A stretch of DNA of 64,000 bases from Halalkalicoccus tibetensis. GTDB taxonomy: Archaea > Halobacteriota > Halobacteria > Halobacteriales > Halalkalicoccaceae. The notes beneath the pieces were generated by a model. The model worked only from the letters and a program-made list of their open reading frames with translations. It did no database searches and was not told where the DNA came from. The translations under genes and the position numbers were made by a program. Positions 9,258 to 17,279 of the stretch are shown in pieces (position 1 is the first letter of the stretch; each line of letters starts with the position of its first letter). The stretch is taken from NCBI RefSeq assembly GCF_037996645.1, contig NZ_JBBMXV010000001.1, forward strand, positions 376,168 through 440,167. Reading direction: 5' to 3'.

Positions 9258-10472
9258 TTAGCTACCCAATGAGGTACGCGGGCTGACGCTGCCGGTCTGG
9301 CGGTGGACGCCGTAGACGAGGACCGCACCCGCCACGAGGGGGACGACCGCGCAGGCGGCGTAGACGGGGGCGAAGCCGATCGACTCGACCAGCGGCAGCG
9401 AGATCATCGGGCCGATCCCGCCGCCGATATCGCCGAGCACGTTGTTCGTCCCCATCGCCCGCCCCATGCGCTCGTCGGGGGTCAGGTCCGCGAGCAGGGC
9501 GATCATCGGGCCGCTGGTCCCGCCCTGGCCCGCGCCGATGAACACGCAGGCGACGACGAGCGAGGCGACCGAGTCGGCCGTCGTGAGCAGGACGAACCCA
9601 ACAAACGAGACGATGAGGAAGGCGAGGAGGATGGGAACGCGCATCCCGAGCCGGTCGCTCATGACCCCGCCGCCGAGCATCAGCCCGGCCGCTGAGAGGA
9701 CGGTCACGGCCATCAGCACGCCCGAGGAGGCCTGCGGGCCGTAGCCGAGCACCGAGAAGTCGTTGGCGCCCAGAAAGAGCACGAGCGTCGAGAACAGCGC
9801 GCCCAGATACGCGAAGTAGAGCCCGAAGTTGACGAACCCGACGGTCAGCGCGGGGATCGTCGTCTCGATCTCCCAGGGCTTGACCGCGGTCTTCGACTCG
9901 CTGACGTGTGTTTCGGGGATGGTAAGGTACGCGAGGATCCCCGCGACGAAGGCGAAGGCGGCCGCCAGCGCGAAGGCGGTCGGGATCGTGAACAGCTCGC
10001 TGACGACCCCGCCCAGCACGAGGCCGGCCGGGAAGCCAAGCGTCATCCCGCCACGGACGACGCCCATGTTCGTTCCCCTCGATTTCCCGGTGCTGACGTC
10101 GGCGGCGATGGTGTAGGCGGTGGCGAACACCAGCGCGCTGCCGATCCCCCAGATCACCCGGGCGAGCAGGAACCACGCCTCGGGGTAGGCCGACAGCATC
10201 GCGACGATGTAGCCGAGCGTGGCGACGGCCTCGATGAACAGCCCCGCGATGAAGGGCGTCCGGGTGCCGATCCGGTCGACCAGCGCGCCGGCGGGCGTGT
10301 TGGCGATCGTCCGCGTGAAGCGGTTCGCGCTCAGGATCAGCCCGACGAGAAAGGGCGAGATCCCGAGCACCGCTCCCAGATTGGGGAGGATCGGGAAGAC
10401 CACGCCGCCGCCGAAACCGACGAAGAACGTGCTGAGGATGACGGCGAGGATGACCGTCCGTTCACGCCGCAC
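9258..10472 (-). CDS. MFS transporter
   Basis: A 404-residue integral membrane protein with about 12 hydrophobic helices, of the major facilitator superfamily. Typical features are the long N-terminal helix FFVGFGGGVVFPILPNLGAVLG, the loop 2-3 signature region around NTPAGALVDRIGTRTPF, the helix-5-type GGMTLGFPAGLVLGGVV, and the second-half repeat of the loop at GGGVMSDRLGMRVP. This organisation suggests a drug/metabolite exporter (DHA-like) but the substrate cannot be read. The start is a GTG at 10472 (VRRERTVILAV); no better upstream ATG exists in frame. It is divergent from the cobalamin adenosyltransferase gene. Confidence 0.9.
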   Translation of the reverse strand: MRRERTVILAVILSTFFVGFGGGVVFPILPNLGAVLGISPFLVGLILSANRFTRTIANTPAGALVDRIGTRTPFIAGLFIEAVATLGYIVAMLSAYPEAWFLLARVIWGIGSALVFATAYTIAADVSTGKSRGTNMGVVRGGMTLGFPAGLVLGGVVSELFTIPTAFALAAAFAFVAGILAYLTIPETHVSESKTAVKPWEIETTIPALTVGFVNFGLYFAYLGALFSTLVLFLGANDFSVLGYGPQASSGVLMAVTVLSAAGLMLGGGVMSDRLGMRVPILLAFLIVSFVGFVLLTTADSVASLVVACVFIGAGQGGTSGPMIALLADLTPDERMGRAMGTNNVLGDIGGGIGPMISLPLVESIGFAPVYAACAVVPLVAGAVLVYGVHRQTGSVSPRTSLGS

Positions 10473-10593
10473 GCGCCGACGGCCCCCGCTCGTGTGTTTC
10501 GAGTGCAGTACGCATCGGCTTCGTCTACCCCACTCGATCGTTTAGTGGTTGGCGCTCCGGCACCGACTGCCGCAACGACCGCGCCCGGCCGGC

Positions 10594-10600
10594 AGTATAA
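10594..10600 (+). promoter_or_regulatory. TATA box deciding the start of the adenosyltransferase gene
   Basis: The element agtataa is centred about 28 bases upstream of the GTG at 10625. That is the normal spacing from box A to the transcription start, so the mRNA should be leaderless and begin at this GTG, not at the GTG at 10601 which directly abuts the TATA box. Confidence 0.6.
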
Positions 10601-10624
10601 GTGACCGCCCGTCCTCTACGGGGT

Positions 10625-11158
10625 GTGAAGATCTACACCGGCCGCGGCGACGAGGGGATGACGGACCTCCAGAACATGGACCGTGTCTCGAAGACGAACG
10701 AGCGCATCGAGGCCTACGGCACCGTCGACGAGGCCAACGCCCTGCTGGGGACGGCCCGCCCGACCGGCTACGACGACGTCGACGCCCAGCTGGAGGGGAT
10801 GCAGAACCACCTCCACGTCGTCCAGGCGGACTTCGCGAACCCCGAGCCCGACGAGGACGACACCCGCGTGCGCGAGGAGCACACGGAGCAGCTCGAGGAG
10901 TGGATCGACGCCTACGACGACGAGCTCGACCCCCTCCAGCAGTTCATCCTCCCCGGCGGGAGCGACGTGGGCGCGACGCTCCACCACGCCCGGGCGGTGG
11001 TCCGGCGGGCCGAACGGCGCGCGGTCGCGCTGGCGGGCGAGGAGCCGATCAACGAGGAGGCCGTCGTCTACCTCAATCGGCTCTCCGACGCCCTGTTCGT
11101 CGTCGCGCGGGCGGTGAACAAACGGGAGGGGGTCCGCGAGGAGAACCCGACGTACTGA
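10625..11158 (+). CDS. pduO: Cob(I)alamin adenosyltransferase (PduO/MMAB type)
   Basis: Transfers the adenosyl group of ATP to cob(I)alamin to make adenosylcobalamin. The protein is about 177 residues from the GTG at 10625 (VKIYTGRGDEG). The ATP-binding N-terminal motif TGRGDEGMTDL and the C-terminal RLSDALFVVARAVNKREG helix, with the conserved Arg and Asp that contact ATP and cobalamin, are both intact. The start is chosen from the TATA position and from the family N-terminus (KIYTGxGDxG). The enzyme would serve methylmalonyl-CoA mutase, which fits the propionyl-CoA carboxylase operon further along. Confidence 0.92.
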   Translation: MKIYTGRGDEGMTDLQNMDRVSKTNERIEAYGTVDEANALLGTARPTGYDDVDAQLEGMQNHLHVVQADFANPEPDEDDTRVREEHTEQLEEWIDAYDDELDPLQQFILPGGSDVGATLHHARAVVRRAERRAVALAGEEPINEEAVVYLNRLSDALFVVARAVNKREGVREENPTY

Positions 11159-11166
11159 GTTCCGAA

Positions 11167-12876
11167 CTATCGGAGGCCGACGACCTCGCGGTTCAGCACG
11201 TCCGCGTAGCCCGAAAAGGACAGCTTGAGCGCCGGGACTCCGGGGAACGACAGCGTCTGGACAGCGAGCAGCGGCCTCTCGACGCCCACACTTCGACTCC
11301 GAAGCGCGCTCTCGATCGCCCCCAGCAGGGTCGCGGTCTCCTCGACGTCGAGGTCTGAACAGGTCCCGGCGACCCGGAAGGGCGCCTCGGCGACGACCTC
11401 GCCGTCGGCGACCGCCCAGCCCCCGCCCATCTCCGCGACGCGCTCGGCCGCGAGCGCCATCGAGGCCTCGTCGGCGCCGACCACCGCCACGCCGGGCCGT
11501 TCCCACGTCAGCGAGGTGGCCGCGGCACCCGACTCCAGGCCGAAGCCGGTGAGAAAGCCAGTGAAGCTGTCGTCGTGACCCGGTCGCCGGTCAAGGAGCG
11601 CGGCCTTGAACAGGTCGTTTCCGGGGTCGGCGCGGAGCTCGCCCCCCTCGACGGGCGGGGAGACGCGCTCCTCGCCGGTCAGCAGTCCTCCTTCGAGGCT
11701 GATCGCGCGAATTTCGTCGTCGTCTCCCGGTACGGGCACCGAGAACGTATCGGGGCCGATCGAGAGCGAGACCGACTCGTAGAACTCCTCGGGGTACTCG
11801 CGGTTGCGCGGGCCGACCGTGGCGGATCCGTTCCTGACGACGACTTCGCCGCCGCTGACGACGGTTTCCACCCGAACGCTCTCGAGATCGGAGAGGACGA
11901 CCACGTCGGCGACGTTGCCCGGCGCGAGCGAGCCCCGGTCGTCGAACCCGAAGTGGCGGGCGGGCGAGAGCGTCGCCATCCGGAGCGCGTCGGTCGGGTC
12001 GATCCCCGCCTCGATCGCCCGGCGGACCACGCGGTCCATGTGGCCATCCGCCAGATCGCGGGGCCAGACGCCATCCGTCGACAGCGAGCACTCCGCGGGG
12101 TCGACCCGGTCGATTGCCGCGGCGAGCGCGTCGACGTCGTCGCGGATCGACCCGCAGCGCCCGACGACGTGGATCCCGTTCTCGGCGCGTTCGATGACCT
12201 CCTCGCGGGTGATCGCCTCGTGGTCGTTATCGACGATCGAGGAGAAGGCGGCGAGCTTCTCGCCGCGACAGCCCGCGGCGTGGCCCGTCACCGGTTTTCC
12301 GAGCTCGCGTGCGCGCTCGTAGAGCGCCTCGGCCGGCGTATCGCGCCCGACCGCGTGGATCCAGTCGGTCTCGCCGACGCCGACGACCCGGTCGTCCCCG
12401 AGCAGGTCGACCAACTGCGCGGCCTCCTCGTCGGTCGCCTGCGGGGGCTCGAACGTGTCGAACAGCGGGGTCGGCGGCAGCGCGGCCCGCACGGTGACGG
12501 GCAGGTAGGCGGTGGCCGCGAGGAACTCCTCGATCCCGCGGGGGCCGAAGGCGCCGAACGAGGAGCACTCGGAGACCACCGTCGTCGTCCCGCCCTCCAG
12601 CGAGCGGTGGTAGGCGAGCTCGTAGCACTGGTAGACGTCGAGGTGGGTGTGGGCGTCGATGAAGCCCGGGACGACGGCCCCGCCGTCGGCGTGGATCACC
12701 TCGGTGTCGGGGCCGATCACGGGTTCGGCGTCCTCGGGCAGTGCCGCGACGCGGTTGTTCACGACGGCGACGTCCCGGGACTGGAACTCGCCGAGCTCGG
12801 GGAGCAACACCCGGCCGTCCGCGACGACGAGGTCCGCGGGCTCGTCGCCGAGCGCGACCGGCTGGAGGTCGTTCAT
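11167..12876 (-). CDS. ade: Adenine deaminase
   Basis: Deaminates adenine to hypoxanthine for purine salvage. The 569-residue length fits the AdeC family of the amidohydrolase superfamily. The metal site begins with GFIDAHTHLDVYQ (HxH), continues with the Glu in VSECSSFG and GVGETDW, and the His of VTGHAAGCRGEKLAAF. The C-terminal domain carries the family's GGGWAV segment. I use the ATG at 12876 (MNDLQPVALGDEPADL). The open frame reaches 12933, but the extra residues look non-coding. It is convergent with the adenosyltransferase gene, 8 bases apart. Confidence 0.92.
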   Translation of the reverse strand: MNDLQPVALGDEPADLVVADGRVLLPELGEFQSRDVAVVNNRVAALPEDAEPVIGPDTEVIHADGGAVVPGFIDAHTHLDVYQCYELAYHRSLEGGTTTVVSECSSFGAFGPRGIEEFLAATAYLPVTVRAALPPTPLFDTFEPPQATDEEAAQLVDLLGDDRVVGVGETDWIHAVGRDTPAEALYERARELGKPVTGHAAGCRGEKLAAFSSIVDNDHEAITREEVIERAENGIHVVGRCGSIRDDVDALAAAIDRVDPAECSLSTDGVWPRDLADGHMDRVVRRAIEAGIDPTDALRMATLSPARHFGFDDRGSLAPGNVADVVVLSDLESVRVETVVSGGEVVVRNGSATVGPRNREYPEEFYESVSLSIGPDTFSVPVPGDDDEIRAISLEGGLLTGEERVSPPVEGGELRADPGNDLFKAALLDRRPGHDDSFTGFLTGFGLESGAAATSLTWERPGVAVVGADEASMALAAERVAEMGGGWAVADGEVVAEAPFRVAGTCSDLDVEETATLLGAIESALRSRSVGVERPLLAVQTLSFPGVPALKLSFSGYADVLNREVVGLR

Positions 12877-13001
12877 CCGTTCATCACTGCCTCGTGGCAC
12901 GTCATTGCCTCGTGATACCGTAGCATCCCCCAAACCAGTTGTGTCTGCACAGCGTGGCGAGACAGAATCCTTAAGACCGGCGCGCGGGAACTACCCGCTG
13001 C

Positions 13002-13076
13002 GGGTCGGTGATCTAGTCCGGTTATGATACCTCCTTCACACGGAGGAAGTCGGCGGTTCAAATCCGCCCCGACCCA
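13002..13076 (+). tRNA. tRNA-Val (CAC)
   Basis: A 75-base cloverleaf: acceptor GGGTCGG (13002-13008) pairs with CCGACCC (13069-13075), discriminator A at 13076, anticodon stem CCTCC/GGAGG enclosing the loop TTCACAC with anticodon CAC at 13037-13039 (reads GUG, valine), and T arm GGCGG-TTCAAAT-CCGCC. CCA is not encoded. There is no intron. The 3' part of this gene is repeated twice downstream (see repeat entries). Confidence 0.95.
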
Positions 13077-13082
13077 CTGAGC

Positions 13083-13151
13083 GTTCTCCGGCACCTCCGC
13101 GAACACCGCGAGCGACAGCGAGCGTGTGTGAGCAACCCCGTGCCGGAGAAC
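13083..13151. repeat. 12-bp inverted repeat beside tRNA-Val
   Basis: Bases 13083-13094 (gttctccggcac) are the exact reverse complement of 13140-13151 (gtgccggagaac), separated by 45 bases. It lies between the tRNA and the first downstream repeat and could be a terminal or regulatory structure of the island, or a terminator-like fold. Confidence 0.6.
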
Positions 13152-13193
13152 CGAAGCGTCGGGCGGTTTGAACCAGGGAGTGTAGCGAGCGAA

Positions 13194-13226
13194 GCGAGCG
13201 GAACGACCGTGGTTCAAATCCGCCCC
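13194..13226. repeat. Left direct repeat of the tRNA-Val island (att-like)
   Basis: A 33-base unit ending in the tRNA-Val T-arm/acceptor sequence GGTTCAAATCCGCCCC. It matches 13840-13872 at 30 of 33 positions (offset 646). It is not a functional tRNA, since no anticodon arm precedes it. Confidence 0.75.
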
Positions 13227-13297
13227 AATCTAATTGCTCTGGAAGTTACAAATTATATATGGAAGTGCTTTCAGTATAGTAGTGACTGTCTAGCAGT

Positions 13298-13801
13298 ATG
13301 GATCATTACTTCGAGTCAGAAGACGATCTATCAAGGCTAAGACTAAAGATTGGTCATTTAGAGAAAGAATGGTCAGAAATGTGCGATAGTTGGGATGATC
13401 GGGGAAATATACGATCAATAGAGGATGATCTGATTCCACTTATTATCTCTACTCATGCAGCGATAGAGGATCTCACAGCGCATCTAATCATCACATTTGT
13501 AATAAAGAGGAAGTTTTCCGAAGGTGCCTTCGAATATGTCTATTCAGGAATGAGCCAATCACATAGAGAACAGTTGCTAGCGAATTGTGGGATCCTTTCA
13601 AACGAAACGCGAGGTAAGCTTAGCGATTTCAAAGGACTGAGGAACGACGTGGCTCATGGGACGTTTATGAAATTGGATTGGTACCGAGATAATATACAAG
13701 AGAAGATGGATGCAGCATTTGAGGTTCTAAATGCATTTGAAGAAGCGTTCACCAATTCCGACCTAATTGACGATATCTACGAAAGGAATAAGGTGCTCTG
13801 A
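13298..13801 (+). CDS. HEPN-like protein in AT-rich island
   Basis: A 167-residue soluble, mostly helical protein starting MDHYFESEDDLSRL. Composition is strikingly unlike its neighbours: AT-rich codons, with many Ile, Lys, Asn and Phe residues. The segment KGLRNDVAHGTF carries Arg115-Asn116-x3-His120, the Rx4H signature of HEPN ribonucleases, preceded by the helix THAAIEDLTAHLIITFVI as in HEPN or DUF4145-like domains. It could be an RNase toxin or an antiphage effector, but the motif alone is not proof and no antitoxin-like partner is present. An AT-rich promoter (aattatatatgg) lies about 45 bases upstream. Transfer is likely from composition and flanking repeats. Confidence 0.7.
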   Translation: MDHYFESEDDLSRLRLKIGHLEKEWSEMCDSWDDRGNIRSIEDDLIPLIISTHAAIEDLTAHLIITFVIKRKFSEGAFEYVYSGMSQSHREQLLANCGILSNETRGKLSDFKGLRNDVAHGTFMKLDWYRDNIQEKMDAAFEVLNAFEEAFTNSDLIDDIYERNKVL

Positions 13802-13839
13802 ACTGATTTGTCAGCCTCTTGGGTCTGAGAACAACTATT

Positions 13840-13872
13840 GCGAACGGAACGACCGAGGTTTAAATCCGCCCC
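13840..13872. repeat. Right direct repeat of the tRNA-Val island (att-like)
   Basis: Partner of 13194-13226. It contains GGTTTAAATCCGCCCC at 13857-13872, one change from the tRNA. Normal GC-rich sequence and the moxR gene resume immediately after it, which marks the island boundary. Confidence 0.75.
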
Positions 13873-13915
13873 GACCGGGAGACCTATTCCCACGGCCTGC
13901 GATCAGCGAAACGAA

Positions 13916-14866
13916 ATGGACATCGCCGACGCCACCGCCGAGTGCGAGCGCGTCCTCGAGGCCGTCGAGGGGGCGGTGATCGCCGATCGAGCCGTATTGG
14001 AAACCGTTCTGCTCGGCACCCTCGCGCGCGGGCACGTACTGCTCGAGGACGTCCCGGGGACGGGAAAGACCCTCACCGCGCGGAGCCTCGCTCGGGCGCT
14101 GGGGCTCTCCTTTTCGCGGATCCAGTTCACGCCGGACCTCCTCCCGTCGGACATCACGGGCACCCACGTCTTCGACGAGCGCGATCGGGGCTTCGAGTTC
14201 AACGAGGGGCCCATCTTCGCGAACGTCGTGCTGGCCGACGAGATCAACCGCGCGCCGCCGAAGACCCAGAGCGCGCTGCTGGAGGCGATGGAGGAGCGCC
14301 AGGTGACCGCCGACGGCGAGACCCGCGCGCTGCCCGAGCCCTTCCTCGTGATCGCGACCCAGAACCCCGTCGAGCAGGACGGCACCTTCCCGCTGCCCGA
14401 GGCCCAGGTCGACCGCTTCCTCGCGAAGACCTCGCTCGGCTACCCCGACGCCGCGGGCGAGCGCGAGCTGCTGGCCCGGCGGGCCGACCGCACCCGCCGC
14501 AGTCCCACCATCGAACCCGTCCTCTCGACCGACCGGGTCGAGGCCCTCCAGGGGGTTCCCGAGACCGTCCGGGTCGAGGAGGACCTGCTGACCTACATGG
14601 TCGAACTCTGTCGGGCGACCCGCGAGGACCGTCGGGTGTCGGTCGGGGTCTCGCCGCGGGGCACCCAGCGGCTGTTCGAGGCCGCGCGCGCCCGGGCGGT
14701 CCTCGCGGGCCGCGAGTACGTCACCCCCGACGCGGTGAAGACGGTCGCCCGGCCCGTCTTGGCCCACCGGCTCGTACTGACGCCGGACGCCCGGGTCGAC
14801 GACGTGAGCAAGGGAGCCGTGATCGAGCGGGTCCTCGAGTCGGTCCCCGTCCCGACGGTCGATTAG
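13916..14866 (+). CDS. MoxR family AAA+ ATPase
   Basis: A 316-residue AAA+ ATPase of the MoxR group, chaperone-like ATPases that work with DUF58/VWA proteins. The Walker A is DVPGTGKTLTARSLA (about residues 43-57), Walker B VVLADEINRAPPKTQSALLEAMEE with the MoxR-typical ADEINRA, sensor 1 LVIATQNPVEQDGTFPLPEAQ, and an Arg-containing sensor 2 region near VSPRGTQRLF. Start is the ATG at 13916 (MDIADATAECERV); the frame upstream runs into the island repeat. It is convergent with, and overlaps by 4 bases, the DUF7519-DUF58-DUF4129 operon, its expected functional partners. Confidence 0.93.
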   Translation: MDIADATAECERVLEAVEGAVIADRAVLETVLLGTLARGHVLLEDVPGTGKTLTARSLARALGLSFSRIQFTPDLLPSDITGTHVFDERDRGFEFNEGPIFANVVLADEINRAPPKTQSALLEAMEERQVTADGETRALPEPFLVIATQNPVEQDGTFPLPEAQVDRFLAKTSLGYPDAAGERELLARRADRTRRSPTIEPVLSTDRVEALQGVPETVRVEEDLLTYMVELCRATREDRRVSVGVSPRGTQRLFEAARARAVLAGREYVTPDAVKTVARPVLAHRLVLTPDARVDDVSKGAVIERVLESVPVPTVD

Positions 14867-15357
14867 TCGAGCGTCTCGAGCAGCAACACCGCCGCCACCA
14901 GCAGGAAGACCAGCGCGGCGACGGGCTGCTCTCCGGTCCCCGCCCGGTAGAGCCCGTAGCCCGCACCCGCCGTGGCCAGCCCGACGGCGGCGCTCGCGGC
15001 CGCGTGGACCGCTTCCGCCCTCCTCGTTTCGGCTTCCCGCCCGAGCTGGCGGCCGACGCCGAGCGCGTTGCCCGCGACGTCCCACGCCACGATTGCGGCG
15101 ACGACCGAGACGAGTACCACGGGAGCCGGCGCGCCCTCGACCCCGGCCGCGAGCGTCCCGCTTGCGAGCCCGGCCGCCCCCAGGGTCACCGGGCGGTCCG
15201 TACCGCGTACGAGCCCGACGCTGAGGGTCAGGAAGCCGATCGCACCGAGCGCGAGCGCGAGCCACGAGTAGAGGCCGCTCGACAGCAGGGCGACGAGCGC
15301 CGCCGCGAGCGAGAGCCGCCGGCCGAGCGGGGCCGGCGAGCGGTCGATCCGGCTCAT
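14863..15357 (-). CDS. Membrane protein, DUF7519-like
   Basis: A 164-residue protein with about four hydrophobic helices (AALVALLSSGLYSWLALALGAIGFLTL, then a pair near 60-95, then residues 118-160). It resembles the small DUF7519 membrane proteins found next to DUF58 genes in haloarchaea. No catalytic residues are visible. Its start overlaps the upstream DUF58 gene stop by 4 bases, so it is the last gene of the minus-strand operon DUF4129 to DUF58 to DUF7519. It probably helps to anchor a MoxR/DUF58 complex at the membrane; that role is inference. Confidence 0.7.
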   Translation of the reverse strand: MSRIDRSPAPLGRRLSLAAALVALLSSGLYSWLALALGAIGFLTLSVGLVRGTDRPVTLGAAGLASGTLAAGVEGAPAPVVLVSVVAAIVAWDVAGNALGVGRQLGREAETRRAEAVHAAASAAVGLATAGAGYGLYRAGTGEQPVAALVFLLVAAVLLLETLD

Positions 15358-17279
15358 CCCCGCCCCCGCTCGCCGTGGCGCGCGAGCGCGGCGTCGAGGG
15401 GCTCGTCCGCCCGCCAGTCGATCACCGGGATCCCGGCCCGCCGGAGCGCGCTCGTCCGGAGCGTTCGCGAGACGGCCGCCAGCCGGTGGCCGGGGGTTTG
15501 GTCGGCCGTCGGATCGGGGCTGAGGACCGTGACGGGGTGGCCGTGCTCCTCGAACCGGCGGGCGAACCGGCCCGCGGAATCGTCGACCAGCGGGGTACAG
15601 AAGACGACCTGCGTGCCCGGCGACAGCCGCCGGCGGAGCCGTCGCTGCGATCGAAACCAGCCCGAGGGGGTCGCCGGCGGGACGGGCGAGAGGACGGGAT
15701 GGGTCGCGAGCAGCTCGCGCGCCGCCGTCCGGTGGTCACGTCCGGTTCCCGGGGCGAGCCAGCAGGGCTCGTCGCCGAGGGCGGCGATCCCGACCCGGTC
15801 GCCGGCCGCCGAGAGCGTGGCGAACAGACTGCCGGCGGCGTCGACCGACCGATCGACCGCGTGGGGTTTCTCGGGGCCGGGCGAGCGATAGGCGGGTTTG
15901 CGGGCGTCGATCAGGACGACGACCGTCGCGGCGCGCTCCTCGTGAAACTCGACGGTGGTCAGCTCGCCCGTCCGGGCTCGGCGGTTCCAGTCGATCCGTC
16001 GCAGGGGGTCGCCCGGGCGGTACTCCCGGGTCGCGTGGAACTGGGTCCCCTCCCCGCCCCGGTCGGTCTCGACCCGGCCGGCGTATCGCGTGGCCTGCGG
16101 GCGGAGCGCGAGGGGCTCGGCCGTCTCCCGAAGCGGGGGCACGCAGGTCAGCGTCGTCCCCGCCTCGAGCAGCCGTTCCTCCTCGGTCGAGCCCGCGAGA
16201 TCACGGGCGACGAGGAGGGTCGGCCCGAACTCGTGGACCCCGCGGCGGGCGATCACGCCGTAGGAGAACGTCGCGCTCTCGCCGGCACGCAGCGCCGTCC
16301 CGAACCGCGGCGAGCCCTCGGCGACCGACAGCGCCTCGGGAACGCCGTCGACGACACGGAGATCCGACAGGAACCGGCCGCTCTCGTTGGTGAGGGTCAC
16401 CCGTACTTCGACCTCGTCGCCGGGCGCCGGCCGAGAAGCCTCGACGACCCGCTCAGCCGAGACCTGCCCGGGCGGGAACGCCGACGAGCGAGCGTAGGCG
16501 GCGTAGCCGACGCCGACGGCCCCGGCGAGCAACACCGCCGGCTGCTCGACGAGGATGCCCAGCCCGATCCCGGCGAACGCGAGCGCCCCGATCCCCTGCC
16601 AGCGTCCCGTCGGGTGTGCCCCGCGGGCGATCACCCAGTCCTCGAACTCGCGGTTCGTTCCCGTCGAGAACCGGGTCGGGCGGTCCCGATCGGAGGGCGG
16701 ACCATGATCGCCCTCCGAGCCCTCCCTCCTGATTCCGGCCACCGCGGCGATCGCGTCGACGGTCCGTCGGATCCGCCGGTCGCGTGAGGACTCTCGGCGC
16801 ACCAGGTCCCGAAGCCGGGCCCGACGGGAAAGTCCCGCCACGTCCTCGCCGAGGAAGGCGGCCGCGTAGGGGTCGTCGGTCCAGGAGCCGTCCTCGATCC
16901 GTTCCTCGGCCTCCGGCTCGGGGAGTCCCTCGTACTCCCGGAGGACGCCGATCGCCGCCGCCCGGAGCCCCTCCTGGGCCCGGGTCCCGCGGTAGTAGTT
17001 CCGACGGTCCCCGAGGAACGCCTCGACGGCGGATTCGAGCTCCTCGCCGGGCGCGTCGGCCGTGACGGTGAGTTCAGGGTCGGGGGTCGTCGCCTCGTCG
17101 AGGTCGGCACGTCGACGGGACTGGACGGAACGAAGCGCCTCGACCACTGTCAGCAGCCCGACCAGCGTGACGACCGCCGTGCCGAGGTCGAGCCCGACGG
17201 CGTCGGGGGCGACGATCGACGCGAGGCCGAGCCCCAGCGCGGCGAGGCCGAGGACCAGCAGGAGCCGGCCGGCGTTCAC
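15354..17279 (-). CDS. DUF7269-DUF58 fusion protein
   Basis: A 641-residue membrane protein. Residues 1-~185 have two N-terminal helices (LLLVLGLAALGLGLASIV, VVTLVGLLTVVEAL) and a soluble part resembling the separate haloarchaeal DUF7269 protein. Residues ~210-641 are a DUF58 protein: two helices near 228-262, a beta-sandwich with DEVEVRVTLTNESGRFL, and the DUF58 core YRPGDPLRRIDWNRRARTGELTTVEF followed by a VWA-like domain (VVVLIDARKPAYRS). There is no stop or start codon at the junction. The linker REGSEGDHGPPSDRDRP is encoded by a 9-bp DNA hairpin. It overlaps both operon neighbours by 4 bases. Confidence 0.85.
   Translation of the reverse strand: MNAGRLLLVLGLAALGLGLASIVAPDAVGLDLGTAVVTLVGLLTVVEALRSVQSRRRADLDEATTPDPELTVTADAPGEELESAVEAFLGDRRNYYRGTRAQEGLRAAAIGVLREYEGLPEPEAEERIEDGSWTDDPYAAAFLGEDVAGLSRRARLRDLVRRESSRDRRIRRTVDAIAAVAGIRREGSEGDHGPPSDRDRPTRFSTGTNREFEDWVIARGAHPTGRWQGIGALAFAGIGLGILVEQPAVLLAGAVGVGYAAYARSSAFPPGQVSAERVVEASRPAPGDEVEVRVTLTNESGRFLSDLRVVDGVPEALSVAEGSPRFGTALRAGESATFSYGVIARRGVHEFGPTLLVARDLAGSTEEERLLEAGTTLTCVPPLRETAEPLALRPQATRYAGRVETDRGGEGTQFHATREYRPGDPLRRIDWNRRARTGELTTVEFHEERAATVVVLIDARKPAYRSPGPEKPHAVDRSVDAAGSLFATLSAAGDRVGIAALGDEPCWLAPGTGRDHRTAARELLATHPVLSPVPPATPSGWFRSQRRLRRRLSPGTQVVFCTPLVDDSAGRFARRFEEHGHPVTVLSPDPTADQTPGHRLAAVSRTLRTSALRRAGIPVIDWRADEPLDAALARHGERGRG
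16691..16717. repeat. 9-bp hairpin in the DUF7269-DUF58 linker
   Basis: cggagggcg (16691-16699) pairs perfectly with cgccctccg (16709-16717) around a 9-base loop. It encodes residues about 188-197, exactly at the junction between the two domains, and may mark the insertion that joined two reading frames. Confidence 0.5.

Larger units (their letters stand above)
13077..13872. mobile_element. Small AT-rich island integrated behind tRNA-Val (remnant)
   Basis: Directly behind the tRNA, GC content falls sharply and codon use changes. Partial copies of the tRNA T-arm/acceptor (core GGTTCAAATCCGCCCC, 13055-13070) recur at 13211-13226 (16/16) and at 13857-13872 (15/16). The inner pair belongs to a longer repeat, 13194-13226 versus 13840-13872, matching at 30 of 33 bases. 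The segment between them is about 613 bases and carries one gene. Duplicated tRNA 3' ends are the usual scar of site-specific integration. No integrase is present, so this is either a decayed element or a mini-element mobilised in trans. Confidence 0.7.
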
